Positions 12,961 through 23,510 of a stretch of DNA of 64,000 nucleotides are shown here, piece by piece. Where the stretch lies: NCBI GenBank assembly GCA_050084985.1, contig JBITNC010000001.1, positions 76,074,001-76,138,000 of the forward strand, written 5' to 3'. Below the pieces are notes generated by a model. The model was given only the letters and a program-made list of their open reading frames with translations, did not search any database and was not told where the DNA came from. This DNA comes from Nageia nagi. Its lineage: Eukaryota; Pinophyta. Within the stretch, counting starts at the first letter, position 1, and the number at the start of each line of letters is the position of its first letter. Made by a program: the position numbers and the translations under genes.

Positions 12961-13599
12961 TACATGTCTAAGCCTAAAATAGGGCACTAGATTTCTATGA
13001 AGAGAGTGCTCACATATTTATGTAGGTACAACTAATTTATTAATCTATTATCAAAGGGAAAAGAAAGGAAAAATACCTATATATTTAGGGTTTTTATTGA
13101 TGTAGATTGGGTAGGAGATTTTGATAATAGAGCATCTACCAGTGGCTATGTCTTCAATTTGTTTAGAGGAGCCACTAGTTGGATGAGTAAAAGGCAAGTT
13201 GTTGTTGGCTTTTCAACTACTAAAGCTAAATACATGGTAGATACTCATGCAAGAAAAGAAGCAATATGGTTGTAGAGATTATGTGCTGATATTGGTTTTG
13301 CACAAAGAGCTATGCAGGTGAATTATGATAGCTAAAGTGCTATCTTCCTAAGTAAGAATCCTAATTTTCATGTAAGAACCAAGAACATTGATATTTAGTA
13401 CCACTTTAGGAGGGACATGATTGAATAAAAGAAAGTGTGGTTGGAAATAGTGGACATATAGGAAAATATTATCGATGCATTGACCAAGGTTGTTAGCATA
13501 AAGAACTTCATGTTTTGTACATGAGAGATGGGTTTGGATAACCCAATACATTTTGTACCTTTTTTGCAAATTATTCACTAAGTGTGATAATGTTGTAAA
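12961..13599 (+). pseudogene. Copia RNase H (relic)
   Basis: Reads DVDWVGD-type start (DVDWAGD in the family), STSGYVFNLFRGATSWMSKR, STTKAKYM (family 'SSTEAEY') and ALTKVV near the end (family 'DILTK'). The key acidic positions are still visible but stops occur. It ends shortly before the right LTR at 13600. Confidence 0.85.
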
Positions 13600-13835
13600 T
13601 GTTGGACTATTAGGGGTGTTATATATATATTTATTATAATGAGCTATTTATGGTGGATTATTCATTATAAGAAATAATATAGAAGGAGAAGAAGCTCTTG
13701 ACATGCTAGACTAGCCAACATTGGGTAAAATAGGATAAATCTTGTATGTTCCTTGTGTTTGTGAGATTCTTGTGTTCAAATTAATCGATTTTTGCACTAT
13801 AATTTAAGGATTGGTTTAGATAAGAGTCCTCAACA
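13600..13835 (+). repeat. 3' LTR of Copia relic
   Basis: TGTTGGACTATTAGGGG to GAGTCCTCAACA, 236 bp, with TG...CA and the TGTTGG/CAACA ends common in Copia. Its last ~110 bases repeat at about 9440-9546. No clear polypurine tract precedes it. Confidence 0.8.
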
Positions 13836-16700
13836 TGAGACTCATACAAGATTTATTTCCTTAGGTTTCCTTCATCTAGAATTACTATTTTATCACCAAA
13901 ATAAATTAAATTATCCTTTCCAAGGTTGAACCATTCAAGGATAACTTTTTCTATCCTCTTCCTTTATTCAATATAGAAATTATCCCTTGATTGATACTAT
14001 TAAATTATAGTTTTTAGATCAAATTTTTAATTAGAAATGGTGAATAGCTAGAGTCTTTTCCTACTTAAGTCATTTTCCACTTTTTTTTCCCAACTCTTGA
14101 TGTACTCAATTTTTAGATTATGTACTCCATTATGAATTACATAGACCTCCTTTGGCAAGATTTCAAATTGGGTTGGGTAAATAAATAATTTAGACCATGA
14201 TGATTTGATTTGATCACTATAGGCCTACCTAGGAGGTAATGGCTCCACATTTTTAATGCATATACTATGATCGTAACCTACAACTAATGAGTAGCATAAT
14301 TATTCTCATGATATTTAAGTTAAGCTACCACATAATTGGCTCTTGCATTAACATACCTCCCAATCCTTCTCCACTAGCATTAGTGAAAACTAAGAAATCT
14401 TTATATAGATTAGTTAGTTTTAGGATGGGAGAAGTAGTTAACTTTTCTTTAAGAAATTCAAATGCCTACTAACCTTTTTTTGACGATGCAAATTAATTTC
14501 CTTTATTTTACAAATGCATTATGGGATAGGTCATTTTTGAAAAATATTTACAAATTTTCAATAATAACTTGTCAACCCCATAAAAATTCAAATTTTTCTC
14601 ATATTTATTGGGGCCAATCAATCTCTAATAACCTCTATTTTCTTTGGATCTATAGTTACTCCCTTCTCAAAAATCATACAGGCAATATAATGTATGCTAG
14701 GGGTGTAAAAATCACACTTTGTTAACTTATCATACAATTAATTTTCCCTCAAAATATATAGAGTTTATTCTAAGATGTTGATCATATTCCTCTATAGTTT
14801 TTAAATAAATTATATTTTTATCCAAGAACACAGCACAAACTAATCTAATTACCTACTAAATAAATTATTCATAAGGTTCATGAAAGTTGTTCGTACATTG
14901 GTAATACCAAAGGGCAGCATCATGAATTCATAATTTACCATACTTGGTCTTGAAAGTAGTTTTAAAAGTATCTTGGTCATTCATTATTAGTGGGTAATAT
15001 CCTGACCTAAGGTCAATTTTATTAGAAATGCATGCACCATGTAACTAATTAAACAAATCATCAATTTTGGGAAAATAATATCCATGGTTATGTGTAAGGA
15101 ATTTTGGCTAATCAAAATAAATAAAATAGTGGTGAAATAATTTTGAAATCTTGGTGATTTTATCCCAAAACACCATAAAAGTAGTCGTGATATTTCAAAT
15201 TTTTAAGAACTATGTTATAAAATATTGGCTAATTGATATCATTTTCTAAAAAAAGTAAAACTTATAGGTAACTTTGAAACATTAGTTTATATCAAATTCT
15301 CATATTAAGTTATAAGATCTCCATCTTTAGTAATAAAATGCTTATCTTTTGCAACATGATTCTTGTATTCAATAAAAAATTACTCCTCTTTAATAACAAG
15401 TCACTCTTCTTTAGTAACAAATCATCCAACTTTAGTAGCAACTCACTTGTTTATCAGTAAAAAGTCACTCATATTCAATAACAAGTTGCTCATATTTAGT
15501 AATAGGTCACTCATCTTCAGTAATAAGTTGCTTATCTTTAATAAAAAGTACTCATTTTCAATAATAAGTTGCCCATCTTTAGTAACAAGTCACTTGTCTA
15601 CAATAACAAGTCACACATCTTTAGTAACAAGACTTTGGTATTCAATAACAAGTTGATCATTTTCAATAATAAGTTGCTCATGTTTAGTAACAAGTTGCTT
15701 ATCAAAAGAATTAAGTTGCTTATATTCAGTAACAAGTTGTGTATGCTCATATTTAGGAACAAGTCACTAGTCTTCAGTAACAAGTAACTCATCTTCAGTA
15801 ACAAGTTGTGCATCTTTAGTAACAAGATGCTCATGTTCAGTAACAAGTCACTCATTTTCTCTTCTTATAGTATTATATTCTTTTATTTTATATTTGTATT
15901 CTTTTTCTTAGAGAACTTAGGTTCAATAGGCAATTCACTAGAGAAAATTAAAAATATTTATAAAATATAGGCAATAAGATGCAAATTTGGTGGGGGGTAT
16001 ATTTGGCTAATTTATATAAGAAATACTTTAAAGTTATAAAATTTTGGCTAACTGACCAAGAAGAAAAAATAAACCTAAAAAAATTAGGCTACCTGGGCCT
16101 CATCCAATGAGCATAAAAATAGTAAATTAAAAATCTTTAAAAATATCTATTTTACGATAAATAACCACTATGTATTGCCTTGATGATATATATTCTTAGT
16201 GGTAAACTTATTTAACATATGATAATCTATGCATAACCTCATGGTGTCATCCTTTTTCTAGAAAAATAATATAGGGGCACCCCATGGAGACACACAAGGT
16301 TTAATAAGCCCTATGTACAATAATTTGTGTAACTACATTTTTACTTCTTGCATTTCACTGTGGTCATAATGTAGGGAACATTAGAAAGTGGTTAAGATCC
16401 ATAAATTAGCTTATGGAGAAATTAAACTCTCTTACTATAGGTATCCCTAGTATAAATCTTTAGGAAACACATATGGGTATTCCCTAAGGATAGGGTACTT
16501 TATCAATATCATCTTAGACTCAGATCCTTCTTTGAAATTTTCCTTAATCTTAATAACAAACAACTAGCACTATTTTTTTAATAACTTTTTAATTTGTATG
16601 GAAGAAATGGTTTTGAATTCAAAAGGTATTTTTTCTAGTAATTCTATCCTTATCCTAGATTGATACAACGAATCGAGACCTAGGATAACCTCATAGCCTG
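13836..16700 (-). pseudogene. chromovirus-like RT/RNase H region (relic)
   Basis: Minus strand. Near 16190-16330: LHKLLYIGLIKPCVSPWGAP then a KDDTMRLCIDY block, the start of gypsy RT. Near 14880-15060: IDDLFD, KIDLRSGYY and TFKTTFKTKYGKL, the next RT blocks; near 14770-14830: FLDKNIIYLKT for 'FIDDILVYSKT' with an Asp lost. About 1.1 kb of unrelated sequence, including a 21-bp minisatellite, separates LCIDY from IDDLFD, which are about 20 codons apart in intact elements. The remainder to 13836 should be RNase H but is not legible. Confidence 0.8.
15360..15860. repeat. 21-bp minisatellite, over twenty copies
   Basis: Tandem variants of TTTAGTAACAAGTTGCTCATC (21 bases). Because the unit is a multiple of three, both strands show long open reading frames with a seven-residue period (SNKLLIF on plus, NLLLKMS on minus); these are by-products of the repeat, not genes. 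It sits inside the RT region of the chromovirus-like relic and is not part of any RT I know. Confidence 0.93.
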
Positions 16701-17000
16701 GAAAAGGTACCACATACATGGGTATTGTAATCTAGAAATCGGAATAGACACCTCTACACTAGGTAAGTACTAATTTACTTTCTTAATTTGACTAGAATAA
16801 AATTCAACATTCCAACCTTTATTTAAGATTTCAAGTTTAATGATAATTTAATCAAGAACATATGAAGAAATAACACTTTCAATGGTACCATAATCAATCA
16901 AAATGGAAATATTTTTACTGTATATCTTACCTTCAAATATGATAGAATTGGATTGAATATCTAGGGCCTATTGATTTAAGGTTGTATAGATCTTATGGTT
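16701..17000 (-). pseudogene. gypsy aspartic protease (relic)
   Basis: Minus strand reads ILIDYGTIESVISSYVL near 16860-16920, matching 'ALIDSGATHSFIS' of plant gypsy proteases, with the catalytic D kept and the following S-G-A changed to Y-G-T. It lies between the zinc knuckle and RT, as expected. Confidence 0.7.
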
Positions 17001-18346
17001 TTTTCTATTCCAAAAGGATAGCCATCTCTCCTAGTGTAATCTCTAACATAATGGGACCCAGCAAAATGGTAACAATCTCCCCTTGGATGGGATGTCCTTT
17101 CTAGAGTAGGTTTACTTTTATTTCTCACAAGAGAATCCTAGCTTGGTTTCCTTCCATAATTACCCACAACTTTGTTAGGAGAAATCTTGTTATTATTATT
17201 GGTTGGCTAAGATGGTTCGTATTTTTTATTAGTAGTTTTTTCCCTATTTTCATACCTTACCACCATCGGTTTTGATCCTTGTTAGACTACCCTTGTCATT
17301 TCCCTCCTTCATTCTTCTTTTGAGAATTTTGAGCTATTTATAAGCCTCTCTATGAGTTACTAGATTGATCTCTTACCTTTAGGCCATTTCATAAGCTCTT
17401 TGGATAGTGGAGAGGTCAAACAGGTTGATGGAAATAATAATACAAGCACCTAGTCCAAACAAAAACTATTGAGTCTTATTAAACTCACTAGCTTTAATTT
17501 TTAGAATATATTTTAATAGTTGAGTAATTTTTTGATGGTATTATTCCATAAAAATATTTCCTTGGATTTACCAAGCATACTTAGCTCTTCTCTCAAAGAT
17601 AAATTGATTATTTAATAATATTCCTTTAAAGATCTTGAAATTAGCCTAATCAATATCAGAAGACTATTGATCATTGTCCTCTAATTAAGAACTCCACCAA
17701 TCAAAAGTTATTTTAGCTAAATTGATGCTATCATAAGAAGTTTGAGAGTAATTCCCACACCCTCTAATCATAAATTAAAATTTCAATTCTTATAACCACC
17801 CCTCAGCTTGGTGGACATTACTAGTGAAAATGTTATTACACACATGTTTCATATCCTTAGTCAAATTTGTCACCACTTGAGCCATTCTCTCCTTAATTGG
17901 TATAGTACAAACAATTATCTAGTTATCCCCATGTTGTAATCTTCATAGGTATTCCAAATATTCTTGTTGTTGTTGTTGTTACAATGGTTTTCTCATATCG
18001 ACCATACAAGCTTTCATGGAAGCAATAACAACATTTTTTGAACCTTTATCCTCATTTTGATCCTAGGTTTTAGCTTGGTTTTGCCTAGAATTTTCACTCT
18101 TCTCATCATTTTAATCAACATTTTGATATTTATTAGTATTATGAATTCCTTCCCTTTCAGCAACATGACCACCTCTGATTCCAACTCTAGGACCACCTCG
18201 AGGACTACCACATGGGACACCTCTTGGTTCATTATGTTTATTACCCATGGATATACCTCATATGTTATGTGTTTGAGGAGTCATAACTTTTATATTTAAT
18301 AACATGGTAATGGTTTAGACATCACAACATCATTAGGCCTAAATGA
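17001..18346 (-). pseudogene. chromovirus-like gag (relic)
   Basis: Minus-strand gag region between PBS and protease. Near 17015-17080 it reads DCYHFAGSHYVRDYTRR, a zinc knuckle of the plant gypsy form 'CYHCGGPHYVRDCP' with two cysteines lost. The upstream part (to 18346) is low-complexity and broken; the predicted start is just inside the PBS. Confidence 0.7.
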
Positions 18347-18360
18347 GGCTCTGACACTAA
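18347..18360 (-). other. primer binding site of chromovirus-like element
   Basis: The minus strand reads TTAGTGTCAGAGCC immediately after the LTR end (...GGTTCTTTACA). This is close to TGGTATCAGAGC, the initiator-Met-tRNA complement, and fixes the orientation as minus. Confidence 0.8.
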
Positions 18361-21300
18361 TGTAAAGAACCAAAACCACTCATGACTACTAGAAGAGGGA
18401 ATTTACAGAATTTTATTTATTTTTGCCTAAATGAATTATTTCAATTTAGAGTATTGCTATATATATGGGAAAATTTACCTTGTTTTGCATACATGATTAT
18501 TAGCATGATATATTTCTCCATGAAATGATCATTGCAAGATCCAAAATTTAGGTCTTTATGTTAGATGGAAAAAAGTGAGCTTGGATCCCATAACTACACT
18601 CATTAACATCCATGACCCTCAATTTTAAACTCCACATTTATATCATATGTGGATAATATTTTCCCTCTTACTAACCACCTAAGTCTCACCTAAAACTCTA
18701 TTTATATAAGGGGTTAAATACTTAACCTAGGCACATCATCCTAGATTAATGATAATAGTCCCCCATCAAGTCTTGATGATAGGACATATCAATTTATGAA
18801 GTAAGATCAATCTTGTTGATTAAACATAATAAAATAACTTTCCATCTAAATTGTTCTATTATACTTAAATAGATGATACCTTGATTTTCTCTAATATTTA
18901 CACCTAACTTAGTATCATAGTGATGCCTTCATAATCATCATATATACTAGCTATTTTTCTAGCTAGAGTTCACCTATAAATGGGGCAAAAGGAATATATT
19001 CCCCTACCTCATAATATCCCATAATTATTTCAAACCTATATCCTCTATAAAAAGCTATAGATGCATCTACCTAATGAACTTTGAAAACCCATCCTAGATC
19101 CCACTGCTAAATGTTTAAACAATACATGTTGTTTAATTTAGGCCATACAAATTTAATTATCAATGATAATAACCTTCTACACACATTGCCAACAAGGGTA
19201 AAAATAGCTACAAAATTATCAAGCAATTATTAACAATCTCATTTGTTATAACCTATCTATTTAAATAGAATAAATAACCATATTAAGTGATAACCTATTT
19301 AAACAACATATATACATAAAAGTTTTCATCTTTCATAAGTTTTAGTCCTGATAATAGAATTCACCAATTAAGTATAATAGTCCACAAGTTTGTTTATAAA
19401 TATATAAAATAGATCCATTAGGATAGTTTTCATATCATATTTTCAAATAGGACCCTACATGCCATTTTCATTATTTACAACATTGTATTTCTAGATTCCT
19501 ACATTTTATTAATAATTAACTTCCAAAGATATACATTTGGACTCAAAATTTTACAAAATTAATATATAATTACATGTATCAAATAGGCCTAACAAAAAAT
19601 AGATCAATCTCAACTACAAAATAATACTAAGGTTAATCATCCACAATAGTTCCTTTTGTGCCAACTTGTGCTCCAAATCAAATTCACATAGGAGTGATAT
19701 GTAGACATCTTAGTAGGGAATTCCTTTTCTTAAGAAATTAAATATTGCTTAAGAGAATTGATCCTATTAACCATAATAATAACAAAGTAGTATCCATTCA
19801 ATAATGCAACAATAAAAAGCTTATTCAAATGCAGTAAGAGAATAATATAAAACTACAATCAGCCTCTAATTTAAGTATGACCAAGGTTGGTCACTCTCAA
19901 CCTTGACCTGATCACCCATAGGAATATTAAAATCATATCAACACCAATAATGGTGTAGTCACAATTTAGATGTAGGTAAGAAAAGAAAGTTTTTAATTAA
20001 GGTTTAGATTTAGGTTCACATTTAGAGTTAGGTTTAGTTTTCTAGCCTCACTAGGAGGATTTGAACCCTCATTATCCATAGGGATATTTTAGGACAACAA
20101 ATGAGCCTAGGGTTTTACCTCTTTAGAATCACCTCAAGGTCATGTAACCATGATAATGAAATAGGGTGAGCTTGACATCAAAATGCAATGTAGATGTAAA
20201 GGAATGGAACCTATTTTAATCCATTCAACCATGAAAACAAAATCCTAAAATAGAAACCCAGTATTCTCCTACAAGCAAACCATTTTAACATTTCAAAATA
20301 ACATAGTATCTCTCCCATAATTTTTATATAAAATCCCATAATGAAATCCCCTATTTATTTTACCACCACAATGCAATATTAACCATAAAATAATGACATA
20401 ATAATATTATAGTGATAACATTATGAAACAATAATCAAACATCCCCTAAACCCTTTTTATTTTCCTTCTAAATCAACACATTAAGCAAACCCTAATGCCT
20501 AGAAAAGGAATAAACCTTACTAGGTCTATAAGGATGATGAATTGATGCTCTTATGCTTGGTAGTTTCTAAATAAGATAAAATACTCATTTTGATGGTGTT
20601 CCAATGAAATGTACTAGTATATGATTATGTTACATGTATTTCTCCTACCCATTTTCATGTAGATAAAATTCAAAGTGCATAAAGACAACTTTGAAATGCA
20701 CTCCCTCATTCCCGATCACTATTGAACCAAATGACAAAGCATGGAATAGCTACTGTGAGCTAGAGGAGTTTTGGAATAAATTTCCTCAAGGAAATATATC
20801 AAAATTGAGCGATAATTAAGTTGACATAGGGGGTAATATCCCATGATTAAACCTCTCTCCTCCATGTACTATCAAATTTGAATCTCATGCGATCGAACAA
20901 CTTGATAAGATTGGTAAAAAACTTTCCAATTCCCTCTAGCTTGACTCATGATATGTAGTTAGGATTTCCAACGGAATGTTCTAGGGTTTCAAATGATAAT
21001 TGTAATATTCTTTTATTTTCAACATAGAATGTTTAATTTTTAGGATATAATGTTTAGAATTTGAAAAATAACATTGGTTAGGTAGGCGTTAGGGGATTGG
21101 GTAGGTAATTAGGTTTTAGACATAGGTTTTCAATTTAATTCACCACTAACATAATATAATACTAACATTTAGATTAGTTTACTATCCAATTAGATTAGTG
21201 TGCTAATCCTTAGGTTAAGTTAGTAACTCCTTAGGTTATTTTGCTAAATCTTGATATTATAAAATCCCATGATAACATAATGAAATAACATAGAGGGGTA

Positions 21301-21585
21301 ATAATATTATAAACCTTATTTGGATGGATTAAAAGTTTGGTCCTTGCCCAAACTCATAATCCTTAAGCCTTCTCTAGGATTACATGAATACACCTTGTCA
21401 AAGTTCATTTGATCCTACAGAATGGGAGTTTAAACATGATATGACATAGTGTAACATGAATATGAGTAGATTATAGAACATAATAAAGCCTACATTTATC
21501 TTTATTTTCGTAATGAAATTTTCCACATAGTAATTAAAAGTAAAACCATCACAAGGGTTTCAACCTTTGGAGGGGTGGTCCATCA
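18361..21585 (-). repeat. 5' LTR of the chromovirus-like element
   Basis: About 3.2 kb. It begins TGTAAAGAACC (plus-strand view) next to the PBS and ends at about CCATCA (21585; a CA two bases further is possible). It is colinear with 3957-8067 without the TIR element. No ORF of note inside. Confidence 0.85.
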
Positions 21586-21760
21586 CACATCTAACACTTA
21601 TCATATTTCTTACCATGAATAATACAATATTTTTCTTTATATGGAAAATAAGAACCCAATCTTAGAAGCTTATGAAATATAGCCTTAACATTAAAGTGTC
21701 CTCCACTTATATGAGCATGCACTTGCTCCATAGTCTTTCTAGTTTCTTCTTCAGTCAAAC
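21586..21760 (-). pseudogene. outer Tat-like integrase zinc finger, cut by insertion
   Basis: Minus strand: LLRLGSYFP..KEKYCIIHGKKYDKC, the H-H-C-C zinc finger end of Tat-type integrase (family 'LLR.GYYWPTM..D...Y...CDKCQ'). The reading stops at the LTR edge just after the CxxC; the next residues (M-YANL) appear at 3956 on the other side. This pins the insertion site of the 17.6-kb element to within a few bases. Confidence 0.85.
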
Positions 21761-21880
21761 ATCTAGAAGCAATGTTCCATCAAAATATCTTTTATAAATA
21801 ATATTAATAATAATGACATACCTTGTTGTTGATATCAAATAAGAAGCATTAGCTATGGCATCAATAAATTTGTTACTATT

Positions 21881-22500
21881 TCATGGAATATTCTCAAATT
21901 GATCCTTTGCAAAGCACCTTTCAACCATCTTTGTCACCATGTCTTTGTAAGGTTGTAGTTTTAAATCCTTTTTATTAAAAACCTTATTTATTGAAATGAT
22001 AAAACTTTGTGAATCACTATAAAATTGCAGATTCTTGACATTAAAATTAATAGCAACCTTCAAACTGAAAACTAAAGCCTCATACTTAGCCATAGTGTTA
22101 GTGCAATCAAAATTCAATGTGTAAGCTACTGCAATAATGCCATGATACCAATACAATAACTACCTTGGACCCTTTTAGACATTTGGAACCATCTAAATAA
22201 AGTTTCCATTTTTCCTCATCTTCTTCTTCAACCCATGCCATAAGCTCATCTTGAAACTATTCTTACTTGAATTAGAATTTCCACATGGTACCTCAACCAA
22301 CATATCAGCAATAACCTATCCCTTAATTTCCCTTTGAAGTATATAAATGAGATCAAATTCCTATAATGCATTATCCATTTGGCATGTATTCCTTGCAATT
22401 GAGATTTAGAGAGTAAATACCTCAATGGATCAACTTCAACTACTACATAAGTAGTATCGGTGATCATATAATGTCTTAATTTCTCAATAGTATAGATAAT
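21881..22500 (-). pseudogene. outer Tat-like RNase H and connection (relic)
   Basis: 22156-21881 reads FDCTNTMAKYEALVFSLK then LQFYSDSQSFIISINK, the RNase H E and D blocks of Tat/Ogre elements (family 'ECTNNEAEYEAL...L.V.GDSQLII.Q'). 22467-22246 reads MITDTTYVVVEVDPLRYLLS, the RT-RNase H connection ('HYM...T.L...DPIRYI'). The glycine-rich first Asp block between them is damaged. Frameshifts separate the parts. Confidence 0.85.
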
Positions 22501-23510
22501 GGTAAAACATAACTTTTCAATTGGAGTATATCTAACTTCATTATCAGCAATGTTTTAGACAAATAATACACAACCCTTGCTTAACCTTCCTCATCAATTT
22601 ACACCAAAAAAGTCCCTAAAGCATGATTTATAGTTGAAATGTATAAATATAAAGGTTTTTCATGATCAACAGGTTGAAAATAAGAGGATTGAGTAAGTGC
22701 CTTTTGATATCATGAAATGCTTTTTGATATTCTTCTGTACAAAGATATTTATTTCCTTTTTTGAGAAAATGATAGAAATGAGCTATCCTATCTACTAACT
22801 GAGCTATAAATCTTTTGATTGCTTGCACTTTCCCTTACATTGATATTCATGGTAGGAGACACATCCATGATAGCTTTGACCTTCTTAGTATCAATCTTAT
22901 TTCCTCTTCTAGAAATAATATACCCCAAACATTTGCCACTTTACACTCAAAAAACAAACTTCTTAGGATTAAGATTCAAATTATATGTTCTCGGTATTTT
23001 AAAGATAACTCTTGAATCATCTAAATGATCCTTTTTTTAATAGATTTAACAATAATATCATTAATATACACCTTAATAGACTTATGAATCATATCATGAA
23101 ACATAGTTACCATTGCTCTTTGATATGTGGCTCTTGCATTATTGAGGCTAAAGGGCATGACTAACCAACAAAAGGTGCCCAGAGGAATGGTGAAGGCGAT
23201 CTTGTGTTGATCCTCCTTATTGATCCATATCTAGTTATAACCTATAATCCCATCCATAAAAGATAATATTTCATAATCTATAATATAATATATAGTCACA
23301 TGTCAATGTGTAGTAATGGGAAATTATCCTTAGGGAAAGCCTTATTCAAATCCTTGAAATTTGTACAACATCTAATTTCTCCATTTGGTTTCATAGAAGG
23401 GACAATATTAGACAACCAAGGTGAGTAATCAATAAGTTCAATAAAACCAACCTTGTGATACTTGTTGATTTCCTTAATTACTAATAAAGCATGTTTAGAA
23501 TACACAATCC
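22501..23510 (-). pseudogene. outer Tat-like reverse transcriptase (relic)
   Basis: 23505-23296 reads VGFIELIDYSPWLSNIVPSM then PNGEIRCCTNFKDLNKAFPK, the N-terminal RT blocks of Tat elements ('GFI.PV.YS.WVSPIVPV.KKNGKIRVC.DFRDLNKATPKD'). 22828-22628 reads KRFIAQLVDRIAHFYHFLKK and KYLCTEEYQKAFHDIKRHL, the thumb and connection start ('RFISR..DR..PF...LKK...W..EC..AF..IK..L'). The catalytic YADD block between them is frameshifted. Confidence 0.85.

Larger units (their letters stand above)
9430..13835 (+). mobile_element. Ty1/Copia relic, plus strand
   Basis: A PBS (TGGTATCATAGC, 9549-9560) follows a 5'-truncated left LTR; gag, protease, integrase, RT and RNase H follow in Copia order, and a right LTR TGTTGGAC...CTCAACA spans 13600-13835. 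The left LTR is recognisable only from about 9440 to 9546. Stops and frameshifts occur throughout. It lies in the pol of the chromovirus-like element in opposite orientation. The left boundary is uncertain by some tens of bases. Confidence 0.85.
3957..21585 (-). mobile_element. chromovirus-like Ty3/gypsy relic with >3.1-kb LTRs
   Basis: Bounded by two long direct repeats (3957-8067 and 18361-21585). Between them the minus strand carries, from right to left, a PBS, a gag zinc knuckle, protease, RT and integrase, all broken by stops. The integrase C-terminal motif HNAFYVSLLKKY is typical of chromovirus-type elements. It is inserted in the integrase zinc-finger region of the outer Tat-like relic. 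It was later hit by a Copia element (about 9430-13835), a TIR element (6670-7635) and a minisatellite expansion. The target duplication is too eroded to be certain (compare AAAAGT after the left end and AGATGT before the right end, read on the minus strand). Confidence 0.85.

Noticed and set aside
15363-15855. Overlapping ORFs on both strands with heptapeptide repeats, resembling a Leu-rich repeat protein
   Set aside because: Direct consequence of the 21-bp minisatellite; no start context and no non-repeat domain.
15360-15860. CRISPR-like regular repeats
   Set aside because: Units are contiguous with no unique spacers, in a plant nuclear context.
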